DNA of 64,000 bases. Origin: Sphagnum magellanicum. Lineage: Eukaryota; Streptophyta; Sphagnopsida; Sphagnales; Sphagnaceae. Position 1 is the stretch's first letter. The number at the start of each line of letters is the position of its first letter. Positions 1 through 13,143 of this stretch are shown here, in pieces. The notes under the pieces were generated by a model. That model searched no databases and had not been told where the DNA came from. It was given only the letters and a program-made list of their open reading frames with translations. The stretch is taken from assembly GCA_021904315.1 (NCBI GenBank), contig CM038926.1, positions 1,768,718 through 1,832,717 on the forward strand. Reading direction: 5' to 3'. The position numbers and the translations under genes are program-made.

Positions 1-1130
1 TTATTTTATTTTTATATCATTTTTTCATTTTTTTTTCAAGTTGTGCTAAAATATTTTCTTTTATTCTTAATCATGTTCTTAGTTTTGTAAGAGGCATTGA
101 ATGAATAATAATGAACAAGTATATGCAAGTTTAGAAAAAAAAAATTATTTCATGAATTTTTCAAAACAATCCTTGCACTTTTAATCGAATAAATTGGAAC
201 CTTTTCCTTTTTTCATTAGTGCTTACCATAAGACTTAGCTATCAAAGAAGATAGATGTTTAATTTTGTGTCATTTAAGGATCCTAGATTTTCCAATATAG
301 GAAAAAAAAATGCAAGAACCATCAAATTTTCAAAGCAAAGATAGTTACAAATTCTTTAATGCCAATTGGTTCGCAAAGATGTTGATCATGAACAATGATC
401 AAAATCTTTAATGCCATGCAGCTCGTAAAGAACAATTAACTCAATCAATGCTACAGTCGCTTTCTATCGTTGTTGTTCCACATCATGAACCCTTCCATGA
501 GACCCCAGAACAAAGATGGCAAGGAGAATATGGGAGATATGGAAAGTGTTCAACAACAATTGAAGTGTTCTAAGAATGATAATGACTTAACTAGCACAAC
601 TTGCCCACTAACTTCATCAAATACTATTCAAAAAAAATTTTGTCTCCAAATATATAAACATTTACAGGCTTTGAATACTCATTCAAGTGACTCCAAACAC
701 ATAAACCTAAGGTCAATACTCCTATATATGAAGTCCAAACTTGCCATGATGCTCAAATAAATGTTTGTAAATTCCAATGTTCACTAAAATTTGAGAAATT
801 CATTTCATTTGAACATCAATTTGTTGAGATTAGATTATATGCATGATGTTACGAGATAAAAGCTGACCAACAAGTTCAGTGACTGATCAGCCAACTAAAC
901 TATTAGCAAGCACTAAACAAAACTTAACCCCCAAAAACATTGTCTAACCAATCAGCTAAAAAATAATGTTCGTGAGGCCTCATTTATGAACATCAAAAAT
1001 TATACATGCAAATGAGCTCATATTGAAATGAATTTCTGAAATCATTCCTTATAAATTATATATTACAACCAACATTACAAAAAACCAATAAATCTGATAA
1101 CATAGCTTTGAAATGAAAAACAAACTAAGA
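1..1130. repeat. Left arm of a 1.1-kb inverted repeat (unclassified dispersed element)
   Basis: This AT-rich stretch recurs in inverted orientation at about 25030-26150. Matching landmarks include the start (tcaagttgtgctaaaatatt) against the reverse complement near 26080-26105. Others are the block around 320-470 (gatcatgaacaatgatcaaa) and the block around 960-1060. The copies differ by scattered substitutions and small indels, so they are not recent. No protein family is recognisable inside, and no tRNA-like promoter boxes or clean terminal repeats were seen. The element is probably a repetitive, non-autonomous transposon; its class is unknown. Confidence 0.75.
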
Positions 1131-2089
1131 ATTACACATACATGGCATTTACAAAAAAATATAATTATTTAAAAAGACTAAAGAAAGGGCATTTACATGG
1201 TAAATAAAGGAACTCCACAATTTTGCAAAAAATAGAAAAAAGAAGGAAGGAGATATAGGAAAGGAACAAAGAGGATTGCTCTCAACAACCGCATCCATTG
1301 CTCCAAATCTTAGCGTATTGGGCACCACCCACCTGCATGAAACCATCTTAGAGTATGAAGCAATATTCCAACTAAAAAACCACATGTTGCTGCATTGATT
1401 TACACCATTTACTCTTGGAGACCTTACACTCACCTGTACATGAACCAAATTGGCATACATTTGGGAAACCAAAATACAAGCTCACTATAACAGTACATAA
1501 AACTCACTGCATTCGTCATTTAATCAGATTCTTCCACATTTCCAGATCATGTTTATCTCCAGAAAAGTTCACATAGATCTGACTCGAAAGCTACAAACAA
1601 GAAACATCAACCTACACATTGTGCATGTCATAAATCTTGGCCTTCCAGGAACCAACCATCTGTGTTTTCTCTTGGCACCTCCAAGTGGTCTGGGCCACAA
1701 GTTCTGCATGCATGACACCAATGCCTGTCACAGGCAGCCTCTTTCAACCATTTCACATGAACACAACAAACAGCCTTGTGTGCTTGCATACACACTGGCA
1801 ACTATACTTCTCTTGCTTGGTGTTGTAAGACTGTCATATCTTGGGCACACTCTATACGCAACCTACATTGATCACAAATCCTTCTGATTTGAACAAAATA
1901 CATCCCACCTTCTAAGGTCAAATTGCATTTCAGATCTTGAGCCCAGGCTGCTCTGGCTCAACTCTAACATATCTCAAGCTTCAGCATCTCAAGCATACTC
2001 ATTGCTGCATTGATATAGATAACTCAAAATGCATGTCGAGCTGTGATTAGATATAGGAATAGACATTGAAACAACGAGAAGGATGCTAA
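1131..2089. other. No supportable gene
   Basis: Only short chance open frames are present. The stretch could contain introns or 3' untranslated sequence of the ankyrin gene remnant that follows on the minus strand, but no splice-bounded coding similarity was recognised. Confidence 0.4.
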
Positions 2090-2325
2090 CTTCGCCTGTA
2101 CATATTGGTCCGTGACATTCTGCAACTTCTTGCACAATCTCAGCATCTAATGGCTGAATACCAGCTCCTTTCAAAGCATTAGACACCTCCTTATCTTTGT
2201 GAGTTAAGACGCAAAGCGTGCCTGGGGCGAACTTTCCATCCTCGCTTCCATCACCCAAGAATAAGAAACTCTGGTCTGACTTGTGGATTCGAAACCCATC
2301 AAAACCAGCAAGAGTCATGTCTGCC
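2090..2325 (-). pseudogene. GPCR-chaperone domain exon of an ankyrin-repeat protein (ANKRD13C-like), 3' part
   Basis: The minus-strand frame reads MTLAGFDGFRIHKSDQSFLF, then FLGDG and APGTLCVLTHKD. This is characteristic of the GPCR-chaperone (GPCR_chapero_1) domain that follows two or three ankyrin repeats in plant and animal ANKRD13C-like proteins. A plausible splice acceptor (ATGGGCAG before ACATGACT) opens the exon at about 2323. The frame stays open about 75 codons, to QEVAECHGPIC, after which similarity is lost. Family proteins continue about another 100 residues, which I cannot find. The 5' exon of the same gene lies at 5320-5860 on the same strand. Family members act in endomembrane and receptor trafficking in animals; the plant role is less clear. 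I infer a broken gene because the 5' exon carries stops. Confidence 0.6.
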
Positions 2326-2329
2326 CATC

Positions 2330-5315
2330 ATGTTGGGTGCGTTGCCTAGCTTGCCCTAACAGGCTCACCTGGTGCCTTTCCCAACACAAATGGGCAGGGC
2401 TTGACCGTTCCATAGTACATTTCAGCAAACCGAACCAACTGAAACCAGTAAAAGCAAAGCCATGAATGTGCTAACTGCATTAGAAATCTCACTCTGTTGG
2501 AGGTTAACAGCAACCAGATTGGATAGGATTCAGGTCAGAGTTGTAATCTGCTGCTGACTGCAATTCAAAAATTTCCAACTCAAAAGAAAAAAAGATGAGG
2601 AAATACACTGTGTGATGGGAGCCAGAGAGTGAACCACAATAGGAAGTTGGAATCCGAAGGGCATATATACAAACCCAAGAGCTGATGGTTGCAACATACC
2701 TGAATGTTATTTAATTCATCACAATTGTTGTTGCTTTCTATGCAGATTTGAATGTGCACCCAATTTGTTGGATTATTCAGCTGTAACCAACGACTCCCCA
2801 TGAAAATGAATAATAGAAAGTGAATAAATCAACCCATATAATTCAAGTAAAATAATTTGGTTTAGAACTTTCAAGAATATGGGGTGGGTGACAAGGGGAG
2901 TGTCTCGAAGGCTGTACCTTATGCCGAATAAAAGGAGAATAGTCATCAAGTGTGTATTCCTGAAACCTGTGTCAACATCCGTAGCCAGGTCAAAAATACA
3001 CTGACAATTGCTTCTATCTTTCTGGCAAAAGGGTGTGGGATCAAATAAACCCCAATTTGTACAATTTGTCACCAGAAAGAATTGATAACTTACTGTTGTC
3101 CAGCAACTGAATATCCACCTCCTTGAGCTGTCACTACAAAACTGCATCAATAATGAAAATTCAATAGCATTAATATACAAAACTGAATAAATATACACAA
3201 TTCAAGAAAACAAAAAAGACTTCTTTGTGCCAAAGAAATGACTAAGGTTGCCACTCGCAGGACCAGAATCATGTTTTGAATGGATAGTAGAATTGCCTCC
3301 ATAAGAAAACAATTTACACCTTTCACCATATTCAATCTCGGATATCCCAGGAAGAGGAAAAAGAAAAGAAAAAAAGATAGTTCTCAGGTATTTCATCATA
3401 GGGGTTAATACAAGAAGATAAATCCTAGAATCCTAACCCCTGGACTCAAAACCCACCCTAACATTAAAAAGACACCTGTGAACCCTTGACCCATGACCCT
3501 GGAACCTTGCAATCAGAAACCTTAAATTGTTATGCAACTTTCCTGGTATCATGATATATCTGAAAATGGGTTGAGAAAGCTTACATGAAGATAATAAATC
3601 CCGCAAGCATAAGGAGGATCATGAGCATCAAAACAGGTACTATGAGGTTCCCCGTTAAGAAAAATAATATCACGTTGGATGGTTCAACATCAAATCACAT
3701 ATGAAGTTCAACCAGAATCTACTACAACAGTAAGACTATTGTCAACTGGGAAAATACAAACATATGATGATACCATTGTGGCCGGTATCTTGAAAGAATC
3801 AATTTGATGAACTTCACCTTTTCCAGAACAGCAAAATTTGCAACTTCTTACATGTAAGTTGCTAAGTAATCTTCCACAAGGTTTGAACTTTGAACCCTCA
3901 TTACTCAATCTGATTTCTTGCACTAAACTCCGTTTATTTCCTGCTGATAAATGCAGAGGTCATTTGGATACAGTATAGAGGAGCAGAACAAACGCAGAAG
4001 AGGCTCCAAACAATCCCAAGATTGACCTGTATTTCCATCGACCACTAGTGAATTATACCTTTTGATAGGCACAAACTCCAACAGAAATAACCCACCACAA
4101 CAAAAGCATAATCCCAGCTGGCTACGGACAAAAACAGTAACAGGCACAAAAAAAAAATCATCCAACAGGCCAGATTTTAAGTGGTATATTATTGCTTGTC
4201 TAATGCGCAAATATTACTTCCAAAATATCAACCCAAAACCTTAGACCCAAGATCAGAACATTCAAAGACCAAGAGTTAAGGAGAAAAAAAGTAAAAATGG
4301 TAAGAGAGATTAGATGGAAATCCCATCTGGAGCTTACATAATAAAAAAAAAATGGCAATCACAAAAACAGGTGCTCTGAAAGACTTTTCACAATCTCCAT
4401 GCCTCGATGCCAGCCATATTCCAATCCCAATAAGTGCCACCGACAGCAACTGCACTCAAATAGTTCACACAATCACTCCCACTTTCCAAGATCATTATCT
4501 TTGTTCATGATAAACTTCAAATCTCAACTACTCCAGACTACTTGAAATTTGAAAATAGAGTGTGTATATATATATATATAGCAAGAGAGAAAATTTCCAG
4601 CCCTATCAAGAATTTTGCCATTCATCAGATATGACTGCAATCCCCTCCATTTCAACAACGACATGATCAAGAAAGGGAAAAAAAAACACTAACCGAGGAC
4701 AGAAATTATGTACCTACCAGACCAAGAATGTTTATCAACTTGATGAAGTTTGAACTTCTAGTGCTTGGTGGCACACTTAATATTTTTGGACTGTATGCAC
4801 TCTCCATCATATCACAAGAGTAGTAGAGAGAGACTTGAAAAGTAGTGGCCGGAAAATTGGAGAGTTTTTTTTTTCAATCACAGCATCATGTTTCAAAAGG
4901 TTAGTTCTTCATAATCACTTGGTGCAAATTGCAGGTTGCAGAATCAGTCAGTTGTGCATCCGTCTTACAAAGTAAAAAGCTTGCTTGCAGAATCATGAGT
5001 AGTTGTTTATAATTGCTGTGATCCTATCTAGAATTCTGTGCATGTCCTGGAAACAGGAGCTTATAATCTGCCAAACAAAGCTGTAAAAGAATTCATGAAT
5101 CTACACTCTGATCAGTGGGTCCTTCGACAACCCAAGTCTCATGTCCCTCCATGACTTGATAAATTCAAAACTTCCATTTCTGAATTAAAGGTTCTGTGGA
5201 CAAGTACCTTGAGGTGAGATTCAGCGAACTGGTTTGGTCGGAGAGAGGGCCCTTTAATGTCATGCCACTTCACTGAATCTGCCACCCGAGACTTTAATGT
5301 CCCGGAATGGCCTCT
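2330..5315. other. Intronic or intergenic sequence between two ankyrin-gene exons
   Basis: This is AT-rich sequence without recognisable coding similarity on either strand. It separates the two recognisable exons of the minus-strand ankyrin/GPCR-chaperone remnant, so it may be a long intron. A short missing exon of six or seven codons (normally between IWKRG and DMTLAGF) should lie here if the gene was once intact; I could not locate it. Confidence 0.4.
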
Positions 5316-5319
5316 CCAC

Positions 5320-5860
5320 CCCGTTTCCATATTCGGTAAGTGTCAGATGGAGCAATGCGACCTATGAAAGGAATCACAGAACTCTCAAAATGGAATGTGA
5401 TTTCCATGTAAAAGTGGGAGCATGCGTTGCATAGTGGCTAAAAGACGAGGAAGACGGCGGCACCACTTGGCCCATGCCATAGGTTGGTAATGCCAGGTTA
5501 TGATGACAGCAATCTCTTCCTCTCTTGCACACACAGCTTCTTACAATGCACTCCACCCTTGCTCATTTTGCAAGCTCCAGTCTGCTCCCACACTCATCAA
5601 CATCTCTACTGCTTTGCTATCACCGAGACGAACCGCCAGGTGCAAGGGCGTTTTTCGACCAGGCACATCACGTCTGTCAATAACTTTGGACACTTCATTT
5701 GCCTGCTACTTGGCTTCTATTGATTGTGCTTTTGTAGTAACCTCACCAGCTCTTGCAGGCCGGGGCAGTGTGGAAAGGATGTGGCACAGGGTAGCAAGGT
5801 CCCGTTGGGCCACAGTAGTATGCACTGGACTATGTGCATATAGTGCACAATTGACTCACA
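5320..5860 (-). pseudogene. Ankyrin-repeat exon of the same ANKRD13C-like gene, with stop codons
   Basis: Read on the minus strand, the frame gives YAHSPVH, RPARAGEV, then VIDRRDVPGRKTPLHLAVRL, MLMSVGADWSLQNEQGWSAL, HYQPMAWAKWCRRLPRL and finally FYMEITFHFESSVIPFIGRI followed by SDTYRIWKRG. These are the N-terminal ankyrin repeats and the start of the GPCR-chaperone domain in plant members of the family. The frame is broken by TAG in the EAK-stop-QANEVS segment and by TAA after GWSAL, where relatives have Gln (CAA or CAG to stop, a C-to-T change). There is at least one frame slip near 5420-5490. Similarity ends at TGGAAACGGG followed by GT, a possible splice donor. With 2090-2325 it forms one decayed gene. 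Confidence 0.65.
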
Positions 5861-6590
5861 CAAACTGAGCCATATGGTCTTCTTCCACTTTCCAAGTCGC
5901 CTTCACAGGTGTGATGCTTCACACCAGCCCAAACCTTTCTTGTAGAAGATAACCTCTGCCTCAAACCAAAGACGTTGTAATCTAAATTATCATATCATCC
6001 TGCCAAAGCATCATGTCATGGCTTTCTGAACCTCCTATTCACAGTTTGGAAAGTTCTGGTGATGGGCTATTAGCTTTCATTAAGGCAGCAGCACATTTAG
6101 GATGTATGGAAGTCAGAGTTGAGTGCAGTCCAAAACAGCAGTCCTCGGCCTGGCCTTTGAAAAGTTAAATCAGGCTTGTTTTTTGGTGACAGCTTTCTCA
6201 AGCACATAGATGCAATGCACACACACAAAAAATAAACCCGAGATTCAACTTCCAATATGTGGAAAAACCATTAATATGCCCCCTCCTTGTTAAGGGCATT
6301 TTCTACCCAATTGTGAAATGCCCAACTGGGATTGCAGGATAAGTCCAATGCAGGTACACCAAAAACAAAAACCCTAGGAACTTTCATCTTGACTTGTGCT
6401 CAACAACATGAAGTTATTAACACAAAGATCAAAGGAAAATCCTTCACCTTACCATCTTTCCTATGTACACACAATCTTCACAGTAGGCACACCCTGAACA
6501 GGTGTACAACTACTGCAGTGCAATCATGCCAATAAACATGCTACAAACAAAAAGAACCTAATCTAGTTATTGGGTGATAGACCACTGGCA
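5861..6590. other. Intergenic; nothing recognised
   Basis: No coding similarity was found. The stretch lies just downstream of the minus-strand PPR gene stop and would hold its 3' untranslated region. A short phrase (atgcccaactgggat) at about 6316-6332 recurs near 12613, so a small dispersed repeat may be present. Confidence 0.35.
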
Positions 6591-9359
6591 TCACCAATAG
6601 TCCCTGCAAGAACAAACACCATTCTCAAAGTGATGAAATCGATTGGCATCCCTCACAATGATTTTTCTCCTGACTATTTTTGAAATGAACTTCATAGAAG
6701 TGTGGCAGTCTTCACATACCCGCATATTCTTGACAATACGAAGTGGAGTACCAGGATCAGTGCTCATGAGCCCAAATGCAATGGCTAGTTTTTCACTATG
6801 GTGACACAAATGAATCACCTTTTCTTCTTCCTCCACATCATGCAGCACAGATTTCGTATTGGGCACATATCCTGCATCATGCATCAGGACTGACAATCTC
6901 TTAAGTTCTGCACGGATTTTGATCATCTCAGGGTGGATTTGATCATCTACTACAAATGTATGCACCGCATCATTCACTTCAATCCAGGTACGACCGGTAC
7001 GACCTGGCTGTTTCTTTGCATCTCTTTCCTTTCTCTGTCGTTCAACACTCTCACTGAGTTCCAAGTTGCCAGTGGCAGCATACAGGTTTGATAGCAGCAC
7101 AAAGCCCGCAGCATTTTTAGGTTCCAGTTCAAGAACTCGTTTCGCCATGTGTTCTCCCATCTCTACATTACCATGAATTCTGCAAGCACTGAGTAAAGCT
7201 GTCCATATAGCTGCATTTGGTTTACAGGGCATAACCTGGATCATATTCTCTGCCTCCTGTAGATGTCCAGCACGACCAAGAAGGTCGACCATGCAGGTAT
7301 AGTGTTCCAGTTTGGCAGGAATCCTGTAAACTGTGGTCATCAAAGCATAAAAGCGCAGGCCTTCATCCACAAAACCTGCATGGCTACAAGCTGAAAGAAG
7401 ACAAACAAAAGTGATATCATCTGGATGAACACCTTCTTCACACATCCGTTCAAAATGTACCAGAGCTTCCTTACCCTGCCCATGCATGGCAAATCCTCCA
7501 AGTAGGGCATTCCAAGAGACCACATCATGTGAAGGCATAGTGTTGAACACTCTGCAAGCATCCTCCATGCTTCCACATTCTGCATACATGTCAACGAGGC
7601 TATTCCTCACAAAGACATCTGACTCGCACCTACTTTGAATGATCCTCTCATGAGTGCGCCTGCCCTCTTCAAGTGCAACTACATTGGCACATGCATTCAG
7701 CACCGCCACATAAGTGACAAGGTCTGGCTGCACACCTTCATGTTGCATCTTTTGAAATAGTTCCAGTGCCTTGTGCCCTTCCCCACACTTCACATGTCCA
7801 AAAATCATAGCAGTCCAACAGACCACAGCCCAAGAGGGCAGCTTGTTAAACACTCTGGAAGCCTCCTCCATGCTCCCACATTTTGCATACATGTCAACCA
7901 GGCTACTCCCCACAAAAACGTTAGCCTCACAACCAGTTTGCATGATCAGCTGATGAGCCCGTTTGCCCTCTTCAAGTGCAACTACATTGGCACATGCATT
8001 CAGCACCCCCACATAAGTGGCAGGGTCTGGTTACACACCTTCATGTTGCATCTTTTGAAATAGTTCCAGTGCCTTGTGCCCTTCCCCACACTTCACATGT
8101 CCAAAAATCATAGCATTCCAACAGACCGCAGCCCGAGAGGGCAGCTTGTTAAACACTCTGGAAGCCTCCTCCATGCTCCCACATTTTGCATACATGTCAA
8201 TGAGGCTACTCCTCACAAAGACATCTGACTCGCACCTACTTTGAATGATCCTCTCATGAGTGCGCCTGCCCTCTTCAAGTGCAACTACATTGGCACATGC
8301 ATTCAGCACCCCCACATAAGTGGCAGGGTCTGGCTGCACACCTTCATGTTGCATCTTTTGAAATAGTTGCAGTGCCTTGTGCCCTTCCCCACACTTCACA
8401 TGTCCAAAAATCATAGCATTCCAACAGACCGCAGCCCGAGAGGGCAGCTTGTTAAACACTCTGGAAGCCTCCTCCATGCTCCCACATTTTGCATACATGT
8501 CAATGAGGCTACTCCTCACAAAGACATTTGACTCGCACCTACTTTGAATGATCCTCTCATGAGTGCGCCTGCCCTCTTCAAGTGCAGATACACTAGCACA
8601 TGCATTCAAAACCACCACAAATGTGACAGCGTTTGGCTGCACACCTTCTTGTTGCATTCGTTTGTAAAGTTCCAATGCCTTCTGCCCTTGCCCACATCTC
8701 ACATATCCCAATATCATGGCTGTCCAAGTGACCACATCTTGAGATGGCATCTTGCAAAACACTCTCCAAGCATCTTCCATGCTCCCACATTTCGCATACA
8801 TGCCAACTAAGCTACTCCCCACAAAAACGTCAGCCTCACAACCAGTTTGCATGATCAGCTGATGAGCCCGTCTGCCCTCTTCAAGTGCCCGTAAACCAGC
8901 ACATGCATTCAGCACTGGGACAAAAGTGAACCTATCAGGTCTCATGCCTCTTTTTTGCATTTGTTTGAAAAGCTCCATTGTCTTCTCATACTCCCCAGCC
9001 TTGACATATTTTGCAAGCCTTCTGTTCCATGAAAAACTGTCCATCTGCACTGTCCCTGGTGCCATTGCAGCCACCCCTGCTGCCACCCACGGTGGGTTTC
9101 TTCGATCCCCGAGCCATAGTGCATCCTGCGTCTTCTTATGCTTGAAATCTGGATACCTGGCATTCACCTTCTCCAGCCTGCAATCCCACCATTGTGAAGG
9201 GTCGGAAAAAAACTCCCTCCAAACTTTTTCTGTGTGGCTTGATGCTACTTTTCCATCATGTCCACTCCAAGAAGAGACTAGGGCTCTGTGGCCGCAACTC
9301 GCTATCAGTCCTGAGCAGCGCGACTCAAGGGTTAGTCGCTGGCGCATTGCCATCGCCAC
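6591..9359 (-). pseudogene. PLS-class pentatricopeptide repeat protein with E/E+ and DYW domains, one internal stop
   Basis: From the ATG at 9359 the frame runs about 442 codons to a TAA at about 8028-8030, then continues in the same frame for 473 codons to the natural stop at 6591. The stop replaces the Gln of the repeated motif HEGVQPD. The N-terminal 90 residues include WWDCRLEKVNARYPDFKHKK and ALWLGDRRNPPWV. About five PLS triplets follow (motifs VTWTAMILGYV, CGSMEDAWRVF, LEEGRR), then an E/E+ region (EHYTCMVDLLGRAGHL, CRIHGNVEMGE). The DYW deaminase domain has HSEKLAIAFGL with the catalytic HxE motif, the CxxC CEDCH and the terminal CSCRDYW. Such proteins specify organellar C-to-U RNA editing sites. 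The single stop and otherwise open frame suggest recent inactivation, or a sequencing error. The frame has no introns, as is usual for this family. Confidence 0.85.
7741..8650 (-). repeat. Three tandem 303-bp units inside the PPR gene
   Basis: The phrase tgttgcatcttttgaaatag starts at about 7741, 8044 and 8347, and a diverged fourth copy begins near 8650. The period is 303 bp, or 101 codons, which is one P-L-S triplet of pentatricopeptide motifs. Neighbouring units are nearly identical at the DNA level, including synonymous sites. This shows recent tandem duplication or gene conversion rather than old repeat structure. The outermost copies differ in the residues that decide base recognition. 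Confidence 0.85.
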
Positions 9360-12300
9360 GAAGAACCGATGAAAGCGACCAAGTTGCGGGTATGCGCCTG
9401 TGCCCCAATAGCACTATCAGCACCGCAACAAAAACAGCTTCACCCGACTGGTTTGAATTACAGCTCGCCACAACTCCCAATGAGACGAAACAATTGAGAG
9501 TTAAGAATGAGAAAAATTGGCACGAAGTACGCCTCTACACCAAACTTACAGCGTAACAATGTAGTTTGCAAAGGGGAACAATTGTGAAGCGGAAGAAGCG
9601 ATGGTGAAGGAGTGAGGCCAAAGATGAAGCATAAGGACTGACAAGGTCTCTTGACATTCTGGACCGTTTTAGGGCTACTACCGCTGAGTCTGGATTAGTG
9701 TTGGGCGGGTAAATATTAAATATCTCGATACTCCCCCATTTTTGGGTCCTGCCACGGGACGGGAGGGGACAGGGACTATCGCATCGAGAAGAGATTTTAA
9801 ACTTTTGTCGCACAAGACGGGTTTTTTTGTTGGATGAATGTCGACGGATTAGGGTTACAGGGTTTTTTTTGTGGGATGAAGGTTGACGGACTAGGGTGAG
9901 GGGAGATTCAAAATGTTCAATTTAGTATGCTTGTCCCTTAGGCCCCCACCCTCGGGAATGATGGAGTGACTGCTATTTGTGATGAAGACGGTGATGGTCT
10001 GACACTTTGTGAGCGACAGTCATAAGGTTATGACTGAAATCATTGTCATGTTACCGTCAAATTGTCATTGTGGAGATTTCTCTACAATGTCATAGATATG
10101 AGGCAGTTTGGAGTTTGTGTTCCATGTTGTGGTGACTCCAGCTGCCCCACTTGTAGGTGAGAGTTGGAAACAACCATGCCACCTTTCTGAGGAGAGCCGG
10201 GGGGGGGGGGACTACTTCACTTGATTCCTGATGCAATAGATAGATTATGGGTGAGTGCATCATCACTCCAGTGCTGCTGCATATTATCAGTCCAGTAGTC
10301 ACGTAGCTGTGGATTTGTCTAGATGAGTCAAACATTAGCTGAGGATATTTATTGCTGACCAATTCTGCGAATTCTGGTGTACTACAGGTTCACCTGATGT
10401 AGGGGAAATCAAAGTGAGAACAATATGCAAAGTGTGCCTACATTTTCATTGCCTTTGAGCTTCCTCTATGAGGGAAGTTTCTTCATAGGTCATGTTCATT
10501 GGATGGAAACGAGGTAAATCTTCTACCTCATGACTAGGCACAACAGAGATCACACACCCATCATGGGACGCTTCTCTAAGATGAGAAGATTTTGATGGTA
10601 TGTGTTGCAGCAGCTTAAATGAGGATATTCTTGATTACCTCTATGTGTCTTGAGTGCTAGCCAACATAATGATGGAGCCTTCTTGCTTTGGAAAATGCAA
10701 CAGAAGCTTGGGAGGCAGATTTTTAAAATAATTGTTTGCCTGAAAATTGGAGCAGATTGTTGTGTACTCATCTACACCCACCAACCAGGGGGAGCTGATG
10801 GAATCAGGGGAAGAAATGGCAGCTAGTTACTGCCCCTCCTCCATTATGAAGGTGGTCTGATACATTATGTTAGTCACAAGGTGATGATCCACTCGCATTC
10901 TTGTCATGATTTTTTGGTTTGGCTACAACTGGCATAATGTTTCCAATCGAAATGTTATTATGGAGCTTTCTCTGCAATCTCATAAATATGTCAGCTATGG
11001 GGGGAGGAGGGGCTAATCAGTGAAGTAAAAGAGATAATTCTAGATATGATGAGTTTTGTCAAGCGCTAAAAGAACATGATCTGTTTCCACAAGGCATCCT
11101 TGTTTTGACCTTCGACACTCTATTGGAGTGACTTGCACATACAAGACAATTCCCCATCTTGCAATGCAATTTGCATAACTAAAAGAAACCAACAAGACTT
11201 CTTTGGATGTGATAGAGCATGATGGTTGAGTAACCTTTATTGACCTGAATGAGCCTCTGTTGGAATGGCTCTTTCTCTCTCTCGCTTGAACAGAATCTTA
11301 CTTCAAAGTGTATGTGAAGTTTCTTGTTTATAGAAAAGTTTCTTTCATTCTGTCTACCTTACTTTAATGGATGTTAACCACACCTGGTAGTTCTGCCTTG
11401 ATCTCACCAGGTGTCCTGGTTTGACTTCAAGTTTAGATAGGTGTTTGCTACAGATATGTTCTTCATCATACTATTGTAGGCTTTTTGACATAGTCTTCTC
11501 ATTGTTGCTCTTGTCTCATCAGTTTATTTGTGATTCTGAGCTTTGCAGGTTTTGATTTTCCAAAGTTCCATCGTAAGCTTTCAACAATCTTCCCAAAGAG
11601 CACTAGGTGGGATTTGACTTCTTCTTGTTTCAAATAAAGGATTTATATGATGTTGATTCAATTTTAAAAGGCTGCCTATACATAGTGACAAATAATAGGC
11701 TTAACCATTTGATGCCACCTTGAACAACTATAAAACTTTTCATAATGATAATGTTACTTACCTTAATTGGAGCACCATATCTGAACGTGAATAATAAATA
11801 AACAAATAAATAATAGGTTAATGGAGTTAATAAATTTTGGAATTTACTAATTAACTACATTTTCCCTTGTTATTGATAGCATATCAACAAGTGTGAAGTG
11901 GCCTTAAGTACAATACATTTGCTTTAGTTATACTCTTTGAATCTTGGGAATGTCTCCACTTTACTTTTTTGTGATTGACCTTCAAAAAGATAGATGGTTT
12001 TAATTTAGGTACATTCACACATAATGATTTTGGTGGGATCGATACATACAAAGCACTATTGGGGATATTTTTAATGAGAAAAAAAAAGCTTGCACTAAGT
12101 GGGGATTCCCTTCTTAGTGTCAAGGACCTTTCTATCTAAGGCTCTAGGTAAGGAATTTTTTTGGATTTGCCTTGTCTAAGAAAGAAAAAATCATTCCCCC
12201 AAAAACTTAATAGGGACCCCTTCAATTTCCTCATAATGTGCTTGCACTGAACATCTAATGTTACCTACATTCACATTAATCCGACAACCATGAGTTCTTG

Positions 12301-12530
12301 TCTTCTTGTGAAGGAAAGTTTGTGCACAAACACCTATAACAATCAGTTAATTTAACATCTAGTAATAAGAATTGCAAGCCTCGGACTATATATTTTTAGC
12401 CAATATATGTTGTTGTCGCAATCACATATGTGAAATTCTACATGGTATTATAGTTGTGCAATTGAATTAAATGAAAAGTGGACAACTAGAGTTACATTAA
12501 CATACTTATTGCATAAGCATTATATGCGAA
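9360..12530. other. Intergenic; upstream of the PPR gene, no gene recognised
   Basis: Both strands contain only short chance frames. A diverged duplicate can be seen: tggagatttctctacaatgtcat near 10072 and tggagctttctctgcaatct near 10962 lie in similar surroundings about 0.9 kb apart. The region also has a run of ten or more G at about 10200. No RNA gene was recognised. Confidence 0.4.
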
Positions 12531-13143
12531 GGAATGGGACCTACCAAATGTGTAAAATGGTCACTATATTGCCCCCCCTACTTGTTTGGGTATCTTCTGG
12601 TGCTCTTTGAATATGCCCAACTGGGATCCCAGGGAAGGGTTTTCTCCTTGATCCCACCCTGTTTGGCGACCAGTTTGGACATGCTGGAGATTGGTATGAC
12701 TCCTTGGCTTGGGTTGCACATGCCAACAATTCACCTCAACCTTGGTATCTAGTCAAATTGGGTGCTACAAACAAAAAAGATGACACAGGAGACAGGAACA
12801 AAAATCCCATTCCCTCTGTAGTGCTTGCAAGTTTTATTTGTTACAAAATGAGACTCAAAATGAGAAACTGTTTGCAAAGACCAAGGCTTGACTAAAATTA
12901 CCATTGATGTGCCTACTTGTGTCGCTTGTACCTATACCCACAAACACAAAACCACCTCTGTCAATATGACACACATCAATTCTGGGCAATCTGAGAAGAA
13001 AGGACTTTTGGATTCTTCCTGTTTGCAACAACCATCTCACATTGCTAGCTATGTCTACTGTATAGTTTCCCCAGAACACAAAAGGTTTGGTGTTCCCTCC
13101 CTTTATTACCACAATATGGAAAACATTAGGGATGGTCCTGAAA
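12531..13143. other. Possible 3' flank of the helicase remnant
   Basis: No protein similarity was seen. The sequence lies directly downstream (minus strand) of the DEAD-box helicase C-terminal exon, so it may contain its 3' untranslated region. Confidence 0.3.
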
